Assembly (NCBI GenBank): GCA_964417935.1
Contig: CAYQKF010000001.1
Coordinates: forward strand, 1 to 64,000
Reading direction: 5' to 3'
From: NIOZ-UU13 sp964417935
GTDB taxonomy: Bacteria; Planctomycetota; Phycisphaerae; Sedimentisphaerales; Anaerobacaceae
DNA length: 64,000 nt
Part shown: in pieces, positions 58,585 through 64,000 of the stretch
How the letters are laid out: each line of letters starts with the position of its first letter
How positions within the stretch are numbered: the stretch's first letter is position 1
Notes under the pieces: generated by a model
The model's input: only the letters and a program-made list of their open reading frames with translations
What the model was told of the DNA's origin: nothing
The model's database searches: none
Translations under genes and position numbers: made by a program

Positions 58585-58895
58585 GCCGGTATTCCCTCCC
58601 TACGTAAATTCAAAAGCAGAGGGCTATTCAGAGAATTGTAATTTTCTTCCGAGACTGGGTAAACCGACAGTAAGACACTGTAGCTGAGATTTATATCCGT
58701 AATCACGTCTATTAGACGGTCTATTTCTTTTCCCGCAACAACATCACCTTCGAGTACAATCGCCAGGTCAATGTCCGAATCAACTGTCGGCTGTTTTCTT
58801 GCGTAAGAGCCGTATAGGATGATGTTTTTCAGTCTTTTACCGTATAATTTTTCGATGCTTTTCCTGAATTCTTTAAGTATCGGCTCTATTTCCAT
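58581..58895 (-). CDS. Minimal nucleotidyltransferase (MNT) of a HEPN/MNT pair
   Basis: A 104-residue polymerase-beta-type nucleotidyltransferase. GSYARKQPTVDSDIDLAIV gives the G-S-x(n)-D-x-D catalytic motif. It precedes and overlaps the HEPN gene (ATGA arrangement), the standard toxin-antitoxin order for these modules. Expected to be the antitoxin; no DNA-binding domain is seen. Confidence 0.85.
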   Translation of the reverse strand: MEIEPILKEFRKSIEKLYGKRLKNIILYGSYARKQPTVDSDIDLAIVLEGDVVAGKEIDRLIDVITDINLSYSVLLSVYPVSEENYNSLNSPLLLNLRREGIPA

Positions 58896-58947
58896 AATAT
58901 ATTCCTGCGTATTGTATTAGGTTTCGCTGCCGCAATTATACAAAAAT

Positions 58948-59034
58948 TCACCGGGAATAGCAATTACCGAACTGCATACATTCAAAATGTAAACCGGCAA
59001 TATACTAGGGAGTTTTCTTAACCACAGATTTCAC
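58948..59034 (-). pseudogene. Fragment duplicated from the 5' end of a YkgJ-family gene
   Basis: From a GTG at 59034 the frame reads KSVVKKTP, then a TAG, then YIAGLHFECMQFGNCY, followed by a stop. The gene at 57714 begins KSVVKKNPWYITGLHFECVQCGRCC. The copy therefore has an in-frame stop where the intact gene has Trp, two lost cysteines, and nothing after residue about 28. It lies next to the repeat at 59020-59070, which suggests that the repeat took part in the duplication. Confidence 0.7.
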
Positions 59035-59070
59035 AGATTAACTCTACCACAGATTTCACAGATTGACACT
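59020..59070. repeat. CCACAGATTTCACAGATT repeats
   Basis: Two tandem CCACAGATTTCACAGATT units; the same words at 58170-58190 code the start of the YkgJ gene and are scattered through 37801-37876. Confidence 0.65.
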
Positions 59071-59094
59071 AAAAGACCAGAAATCACATTTATT

Positions 59095-60768
59095 TTACCA
59101 CTTCAGTACGGCGCCGGTGTCGGCGCTGGTGGCCATTGAGGCGTATTTTGCCAGGTAGCCTTTTGTTATTCGTGGCTTGGGTGGTTTCCAGGCCTTTTTG
59201 CGTTCGGCCAATTCGTCATCGGACAGCTTTACGCTTATGCTGTTATTCGGGATGTCGATTTCTACTATGTCGCCGTCTTTTAATAATCCGATAGGGCCGC
59301 CTACCGCTGCTTCGGGACTGATGTGGCCGATGCAGGCACCTCTTGTTCCGCCGCTGAACCGCCCATCGGTAACCAGGGCAACGGATTCGCCCAAACCTGC
59401 ACCCATAAGATAACTTGTCGGGCTTAACATCTCCTGCATACCAGGGCCGCCTTTGGGGCCTTCGCAACGAATTACCACGACGTTACCTTCTTTGACTTTG
59501 CCGGCCAAGATGCCGTCGCAGGCCTGTTCCTGGCTCTCGAAGATAACGGCTGGGCCGGTGTGAGTTAGCATTGCAGAGGCGACTCCGGCGACCTTGACCA
59601 CGCTGCCGTTGGGGGCAAGGTTGCCTGTTAGAATAACCAGCCCGCCGGTCATCGAGTACGCATTATCAAGTGAATGGATAACTTCGGGATTTTTGATTTT
59701 AGCATCTGCTATATTTTCACCAAGGGTATTAGTAGTAACCGTAAGACAATCTGTGTTTAGCAAATTCGGAACTTTGCTTATTTCTTTTAGTATAGCGCTT
59801 ATACCGCCGGCGGCGTCAACATCCTCCATGTGATATTTGCTCGACGGCGCCACTTTGCAGATGTTTGGGCATTTAGCTGAGATTTCGTTTATGCGTTCGA
59901 GGCCGTATTTGATGCCGGCTTCGTTGGCCACCGCCAGTGTGTGCAGTACGGTATTGGTCGAGCCGCCCATCGCCATATCCAGAACAAGTGCGTTGTCCAG
60001 CGATTTGGTATTGATTATATCCAGCGGTTTGATGTCCTTTTCAATAAGAGTCATAATCTGTTTGCCTGCCGCTTCGTAAAGCTGTTGGCGTTTTGGGTCA
60101 ATGGCCAGGATTGTTCCGTTGCCGGGCAGCGCTATCCCTATTGCCTCGCAAAGACAGTTCATCGAGTTTGCAGTGAACATTCCGGAACAGCTTCCCTCGC
60201 CCGGACAGCCGGTGCGTTCAAGCTCCTTTAGTTGAGCTTCGTCAATTTTGCCGGCGTTGAACTCGGCAACACCTTCAAATATGCTGATAAGGTCAAGGGC
60301 TTTTCCATCCTTTGTTTTTCCGGCGGCCATAGGTCCACCGGAGACGAAAATCGTTGGGATGTTCAGCCTGACGGCGGCCATCAACATTCCGGGTATGATT
60401 TTGTCGCAGTTGGGGATGCAGACAAGGCCGTCAAAACAGTGCGCCCGTGCCATAGTCTCAACGGAATCGGCGATGATTTCACGTGATGCCAGAGAATATT
60501 TCATACCGGTATGGCCCATAGCAATGCCGTCGCAGACCGCTATTGTATTAAATTCAAAGGCAGTACCGCCGGCGTTGCGAACGGAGTCCTTAACCACCTG
60601 TGCCACCTTGTTGAGATGAACGTGGCCGGGGACTATTTCGCAGAAGCTATTAGCGACGCCGATGAACGGCTTGTCGATGTCGGCGTCTTTAAGGCCGCAG
60701 GCGTGAAGCAGGCCGCGGTGAGGGGCCCGCTGGAAACCCTTTTTGACTGTATCACTTTTCATAATCAT
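59095..60768 (-). CDS. ilvD: Dihydroxy-acid dehydratase
   Basis: Fe-S enzyme that dehydrates dihydroxy acids in valine, leucine and isoleucine synthesis. 557 residues from the ATG at 60768 (AGGAG just upstream; an ATG at 60762 is also possible; an upstream extension is non-conserved). Sequence motifs: RGLLHACGLKDADIDKPFIG, CDGIAMGHTGMKYSLASRE, CIPNCDKIIPGM, GCPGEGSCSGMFTANSMNCL (Cys ligands), MGGSTNTVLHTLA, and the C-terminal lid VTDGRFSGGTRGACIGHISPE. No other ilv gene is near, so it is a stand-alone unit. Confidence 0.96.
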   Translation of the reverse strand: MIMKSDTVKKGFQRAPHRGLLHACGLKDADIDKPFIGVANSFCEIVPGHVHLNKVAQVVKDSVRNAGGTAFEFNTIAVCDGIAMGHTGMKYSLASREIIADSVETMARAHCFDGLVCIPNCDKIIPGMLMAAVRLNIPTIFVSGGPMAAGKTKDGKALDLISIFEGVAEFNAGKIDEAQLKELERTGCPGEGSCSGMFTANSMNCLCEAIGIALPGNGTILAIDPKRQQLYEAAGKQIMTLIEKDIKPLDIINTKSLDNALVLDMAMGGSTNTVLHTLAVANEAGIKYGLERINEISAKCPNICKVAPSSKYHMEDVDAAGGISAILKEISKVPNLLNTDCLTVTTNTLGENIADAKIKNPEVIHSLDNAYSMTGGLVILTGNLAPNGSVVKVAGVASAMLTHTGPAVIFESQEQACDGILAGKVKEGNVVVIRCEGPKGGPGMQEMLSPTSYLMGAGLGESVALVTDGRFSGGTRGACIGHISPEAAVGGPIGLLKDGDIVEIDIPNNSISVKLSDDELAERKKAWKPPKPRITKGYLAKYASMATSADTGAVLKW

Positions 60769-60919
60769 GTTTCTCCTAAAAACGGTTGACAAAGTAATCC
60801 GAAAAAACCCAAAGCTGAATTCTAACCGCTGGCAAAAACAAATAAAGAAAAATCGGTTGTCTTTGAAAAAAGCAAATGTATAATCGGGATTTGAATTTGC
60901 CACGAAATTAAAGTTAATT

Positions 60920-60962
60920 GGTTAATTAGTTAATTGGTCATTCTCCACTCACTAATTAACCA
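60920..60962. repeat. GGTTAATTAGT/ACTAATTAACC hairpin
   Basis: Perfect 11-bp stem with a 21-base loop, in a word-repeat tract (GTTAATTGGTTAATTAGTTAATT) just ahead of the lipoprotein gene. Possible stem in that gene's leader. Confidence 0.6.
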
Positions 60963-61000
60963 CTCACTACTAACTACATTCGTGCTTGGGAGAATAAGTC

Positions 61001-62146
61001 ATGAGGCAAGCCAAAATTTGTGGTTTCGCGGTGAGCGCTATAATTTGCGTACTGCTTCTAACAGCAAGCTGTGTGGATTCTACCAAGGAAACTACAACAA
61101 CCGAAATCAAGCTCCAAGATACTACTAAAATTAGGGTCGAGCCGGAAGAAACCATTGAGGCCAAGGTCGAACGTGAAGAAGCCACCGAAAGGAACATCGA
61201 ACCCGAAGAAATCGTCAAGGCCGAAGTCGAACCGGAAGAACACAAGCCAACAATAAAACTGGCATTGAAGTTCACTCCAGGGGACTTGACAACCTATAAG
61301 GTAACGAAAGAGAATGAACGGAGCGTTATATGGGGTGGCCCCTTAACAGACAAACCTAAGGGCTTTACTGGTGGTCGTTCGGGCAACAGTATCGAAATGA
61401 CCTTTATCCGGCGGATACAAAACGTTGACGACCAAGGCAATGCCGTTGCAGAAATTACAATCAAAGGGCTGAAATATTTGGCTAAGGTTAAAGACAATAT
61501 CGTTCTGGATTTCGACAGCTCACGAGAAAAAGACCGAAATAGTCCTTTATTTAAGTTAATCGGGCAAAGTTATACTATAAAAATCACGCCTTCCGGACAG
61601 ATTTCAAAGGTCATTGACGTAAGCGGCGCCCGAGCTGCCGTCGAGGGCAGCGCCTCAGACAATAAAAGGGCTGCACGACTGCTTTCAGATGAGGTTATCA
61701 AGGACCAACACAGCATTCCGGCACTGCCGGGGAGCGAGAAGAACCAATTACGCACGGGCGAGAATTGGAGCAGTATAAAGACATTTTCTTTCGATTGGAT
61801 GGGCTCAAAAACATACGAAAAAATCTATACACTAAAAGAAATCAAAGACATAGACGGTCGCCGGATTGCCATCGTCGAGATGAATGCCATTCCCTCCTCG
61901 GAAAAGGCGAAGGAACTCCACAAAAAACAAACAACGGGTTTCTTTTCACAAATGTTCGATAATCCTATCGAAACATATACAGGCCAGTTAAAGCTGGATT
62001 TGACTTCGGGCAAAGTCGAGAAATACTTTGAAGAATTCAGGTCAGAATGGATTGCCGTTGACATAATGTCTCCAGAAGAAAATAAAGAACCTGATACGTT
62101 GCGAATGGGTGCGACTCGTCTTTACCGCTTTGAAAGAATTGATTAG
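61001..62146 (+). CDS. Lipoprotein with acidic Glu/Pro repeat and DUF6263-like domain
   Basis: A 381-residue envelope lipoprotein: signal peptide with lipobox LLLTASC (Cys24). Residues about 45-85 form an imperfect acidic repeat (VEPEETIEAKVEREEATER, NIEPEEIVKAEVEPEE) probably acting as a flexible linker. The folded part starts near KLALKFTPGDLTTYKVTKE and includes YTIKITPSGQISKVIDVSGA and GENWSSIKTFSF, which resemble DUF6263-type proteins. Function unknown. The next gene encodes a related protein (TFTVGPTGKIEDYSHLDEL, VGQSWKSKLS), so they are likely paralogs of one cell-envelope family. Confidence 0.75.
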   Translation: MRQAKICGFAVSAIICVLLLTASCVDSTKETTTTEIKLQDTTKIRVEPEETIEAKVEREEATERNIEPEEIVKAEVEPEEHKPTIKLALKFTPGDLTTYKVTKENERSVIWGGPLTDKPKGFTGGRSGNSIEMTFIRRIQNVDDQGNAVAEITIKGLKYLAKVKDNIVLDFDSSREKDRNSPLFKLIGQSYTIKITPSGQISKVIDVSGARAAVEGSASDNKRAARLLSDEVIKDQHSIPALPGSEKNQLRTGENWSSIKTFSFDWMGSKTYEKIYTLKEIKDIDGRRIAIVEMNAIPSSEKAKELHKKQTTGFFSQMFDNPIETYTGQLKLDLTSGKVEKYFEEFRSEWIAVDIMSPEENKEPDTLRMGATRLYRFERID

Positions 62147-62158
62147 CACTATAAGAAG

Positions 62159-62183
62159 TATGCCTAACCTCGATTTTGCAGAA
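62159..62183. repeat. Solitary TATGCCTAACCT arm
   Basis: Matches the 26-bp arm of the 34313-34479 element except for a small internal change, and lies 24 bases before the next lipoprotein start, as the right arm at 34454-34479 lies 33 bases before a secreted-protein start. Confidence 0.55.
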
Positions 62184-62206
62184 CCCTTTAGCACTATTGA
62201 AAAGGA

Positions 62207-63199
62207 ATGAAATTGAAAACCGCACTGACAATTCTGGCGATTGTCGCTATGAGTATCCCTGGTGGATGCGAGCCTGGCGCCGGGGTAAAAGAGCCGTTAA
62301 CCAAGAACAAAGAACTCTTGACAGTAGATTGGCAGGATGGTCGGAGGCTGGAATACAAGTTTGTATCCGGAAGAGAGATAAGCCTTGATTGGGACCCGAC
62401 AGGGAAGGTATCCAAATCGGATAAGAGCACTCCTGATAAGTCTGCCGAGTCAATGGAAATGGTTGTAGCATATACACCAATCAAAATAGACCCGTATGGG
62501 CTTACAACTATTGAGGCGACGTGCAAATCAGTCAAAGTGGTACGAAGCAGAGGCTCACGGAAAGACGCAGTGGAGCATCTGGCCGGCAAGACTTTTACGT
62601 TCACCGTTGGGCCTACCGGTAAAATAGAAGATTATTCGCATTTGGATGAGCTGCTCAAAGAGGCCGGCAATAAAGCATTTCTTCCAGACACCGGCAGGGG
62701 CAGAATTAAAGAAGTTGATATGATATGCGATTTTGTCGCGACTCAGTGGTTTCTGTGGGATTCGGTTTCCAGTCTAACAAACCCGTCCAAAGGGGTGGCT
62801 GTGGGGCAAAGCTGGAAATCAAAGTTATCCGTGCCTTCACCTATGGTTATGCGAAAGGCAAGAGAGGTTATATACCGGCTCGATGAAATTCGGCAGAGCG
62901 AAAAGGGACGATTAGCTGTGATAAGCAGCTCTTATCAGATAGCTGAGACAGTTCCACGGAGCTGGCCGATACCTTATTCCGGCAGTTTCCAAATGAAGGG
63001 TACATTCGGCTTTCTCAGCGGCTATAAGCTTCTGAGTTTAGAAGGCCGGGGCGAAGAACTGTTTAACATCGAGGCCGGGCGAATAGAGCAATACAACCAG
63101 CAGTACGAGATTCAGATACAGGCATCTATACCAATGGGCATTAGTGTAAAACCAATGATAACCATCATACAAAACCTGACGATGGAACTTTTTGAATAG
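62207..63199 (+). CDS. Lipoprotein, DUF6263-like paralog
   Basis: A 330-residue lipoprotein: short signal (LKTALTILAIVAMSIPGGC, lipobox SIPGGC, Cys about 21), then WQDGRRLEYKFVSGREISLDWD and the domain shared with its upstream neighbour (FTFTVGPTGKIEDYSHLDEL; AVGQSWKSKLSVP; IYRLDEIRQSEKGRLAVISS). No acidic linker. The 60-base gap to the upstream gene carries the repeat arm at 62159. An envelope role is inferred; no activity is known. Confidence 0.72.
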   Translation: MKLKTALTILAIVAMSIPGGCEPGAGVKEPLTKNKELLTVDWQDGRRLEYKFVSGREISLDWDPTGKVSKSDKSTPDKSAESMEMVVAYTPIKIDPYGLTTIEATCKSVKVVRSRGSRKDAVEHLAGKTFTFTVGPTGKIEDYSHLDELLKEAGNKAFLPDTGRGRIKEVDMICDFVATQWFLWDSVSSLTNPSKGVAVGQSWKSKLSVPSPMVMRKAREVIYRLDEIRQSEKGRLAVISSSYQIAETVPRSWPIPYSGSFQMKGTFGFLSGYKLLSLEGRGEELFNIEAGRIEQYNQQYEIQIQASIPMGISVKPMITIIQNLTMELFE

Positions 63200-63201
63200 C
63201 A

Positions 63202-63271
63202 TAAGTGCATAAGTGCACAAGAGAATTTACGTACAACGTGTGACTTGTGCACTTGTAACTTGTGCACTTTT
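63202..63271. repeat. GTGCATAAGTGCACAAG/CTTGTGCACTT inverted words
   Basis: AAGTGCATAAGTGCACAAG is inverted against CTTGTGCACTTGTAACTTGTGCACTT. A stem can form between the lipoprotein stop and the HIT gene start; it could act as a terminator or as a leader stem. Confidence 0.5.
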
Positions 63272-63291
63272 TAAGTGGAGGTAATTACAGA

Positions 63292-63801
63292 TTGGAACGT
63301 AAAAATCTATGGGCGCCTTGGCGAATTAAATACGTGCAGGGCCTGAATGAAAAAAGCGATTGCTTTATCTGCCATAATCTGGAAAACCCGCAGGATGACG
63401 AGAAGAATCTTGTACTGTGGCGAACAGAGAAAAGCATCGCAATACTGAATCACTTTCCCTACAACAACGGCCATTTACTGATAGCGCCGTCCCGTCACAT
63501 CGGCGAGCTTGAGAAGGCAAGCGAGGATGAACTGCTGGAAATGTTCAAGCTGATAAGAGAGTCACAAAAAGCCCTGTCGCTGGCGATAAAACCTCACGGC
63601 TTTAATGTCGGTATGAATTTCGGTCGATGCAGCGGGGCAGGATTGCCTGAGCATTTACACATCCACGTTGTCCCGCGATGGGACGGAGATACTAATTTTA
63701 TGAACGTGTGCAGTGACACCGATGTTATCAGTCAAAGTCTGATTGAGCTTTTTGAGCTATTAAAACAGATAAGCAAAGAACATAATCTGCCTAATATATG
63801 A
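63292..63801 (+). CDS. HIT-family nucleotide hydrolase/phosphorylase
   Basis: A 170-residue histidine-triad protein acting on dinucleotides or nucleotidyl conjugates. It begins with LERKNLWAPWRIKYVQGL, as in Ap4A phosphorylase-type HIT proteins, has zinc-type cysteines (DCFIC), and the triad LPEHLHIHVVPRW (H-x-H-x-H-x-x). Start: TTG at 63292, since GGAGG lies 10 bases upstream at 63277-63281. Close to its lipoprotein neighbour but separated by inverted words. Confidence 0.9.
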   Translation: MERKNLWAPWRIKYVQGLNEKSDCFICHNLENPQDDEKNLVLWRTEKSIAILNHFPYNNGHLLIAPSRHIGELEKASEDELLEMFKLIRESQKALSLAIKPHGFNVGMNFGRCSGAGLPEHLHIHVVPRWDGDTNFMNVCSDTDVISQSLIELFELLKQISKEHNLPNI

Positions 63802-63804
63802 ATT

Positions 63805-63903
63805 CTACTTTTTCTTTTTGTTAGCTTCCTTGTTAGATATAGTCTTTCCGGTTTTTGCGTTTCTATCAGCTTTAGAACCGGCACTTCTTTTTTTATCCCT
63901 CAT
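63805..63903 (-). CDS. Possible tiny Lys-rich protein (32 aa)
   Basis: ATG to TAG on the minus strand reads RDKKRSAGSKADRNAKTGKT then ISNKEANKKKK. The composition and the R-x-A-K-T-G-K pattern resemble many short basic bacterial proteins of unknown role. No Shine-Dalgarno is seen, so it may not be translated. The last 97 bases of the window hold nothing else identifiable. Confidence 0.3.
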   Translation of the reverse strand: MRDKKRSAGSKADRNAKTGKTISNKEANKKKK

Positions 63904-64000
63904 ATATAAACTTGCATGAAGCTGTGTAGGAGTTCGGTACCTCATTGCTATTGTTCTGTTTATGAGCTATACTTCTTTGACTGCCTAAAGGATTCTCTCC

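Noticed and set aside
60769..60903. Upstream extension of ilvD
   Set aside because: Phe-rich, non-conserved residues; AGGAG immediately before the ATG at 60768 marks the start.

Overview
The window looks like a chromosomal contig from a Planctomycetota bacterium, most likely a marine or sediment Phycisphaerae/Sedimentisphaerales-type lineage. The reasons are: Tat-exported Gfo/Idh/MocA oxidoreductases, a Tat-exported sugar isomerase and two Tat sulfatases; secreted proteins that join a methyltransferase-like domain to a PQQ-type propeller; a GLUG-repeat protein; an ECF sigma factor coupled to a zinc-finger anti-sigma protein; a pilM gene carrying a PilN-like extension; moderate GC; and intergenic DNA packed with dispersed palindromic word repeats. 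The taxonomic call is inference. No rRNA, IS transposase, prophage or CRISPR array was seen. One tRNA (Asn, GUU) is present.

Layout. 0-2.5 kb: an HNH/AP2 endonuclease gene with a frameshifted 3' end, and mtaB. 2.6-8.6 kb: three genes of a type IV pilus-like inner-membrane module (a PilM-PilN fusion and two single-pass membrane proteins with Met/Gly/Arg-rich segments). 9-13 kb: a secreted barrel hydrolase, a truncated DUF6807-like remnant, an oxidoreductase and a PD-(D/E)xK-like nuclease. 13-17.8 kb: ahcY, a membrane-TPR protein and a diguanylate cyclase. 18-23.5 kb: GLUG protein, HEAT-repeat protein, second oxidoreductase, GT2 glycosyltransferase. 23.7-25.4 kb: overlapping Ser/Thr kinase and calcineurin-like phosphatase genes. 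25.6-30.4 kb: HTH remnant with a perfect 18-bp palindrome, a GH82-like beta-helix protein, tRNA-Asn, an unknown gene and a sugar isomerase/epimerase. 31-40.8 kb: two giant paralogous methyltransferase/PQQ-propeller proteins and two sulfatases. 40.9-43.2 kb: anti-sigma and ECF sigma. 43.4-47.6 kb: ligA, two small coupled AT-rich genes, ribD. 47.7-50.5 kb: a URO-D family gene, an unknown gene and 1 kb of repeats and leader. 50.5-56.9 kb: DUF11 lipoprotein, then murC-murB-ddl and a candidate ftsQ (dcw cluster). 57-64 kb: two YkgJ-type cysteine-cluster proteins, a pseudogene fragment, a HEPN/MNT pair, ilvD, two related lipoproteins, a HIT hydrolase and a tiny Lys-rich ORF.

How the parts work together. 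The 8.9-40.8 kb section reads as a scattered polysaccharide-catabolism region: a GH82-like beta-helix, two formylglycine-type sulfatases, two exported oxidoreductases, a sugar isomerase and large secreted propellers fit breakdown of sulfated glycans, though no transporter is visible. The rest is housekeeping (peptidoglycan precursor synthesis, DNA ligase, riboflavin, branched-chain amino acids, SAH recycling, tRNA modification).

The most unusual material is (a) the PilM-PilN fusion with its low-complexity partners, (b) exported methyltransferase-like domains fused to propellers, (c) a GH82-like protein that appears to lack the catalytic-base Asp, (d) a 167-bp element bounded by perfect 26-bp inverted arms, with a third, degraded arm 28 kb away, also just upstream of an exported-protein gene, and (e) several dispersed repeat families whose words have been captured in frame inside coding genes (diguanylate cyclase, propeller paralogs, Ddl, YkgJ).
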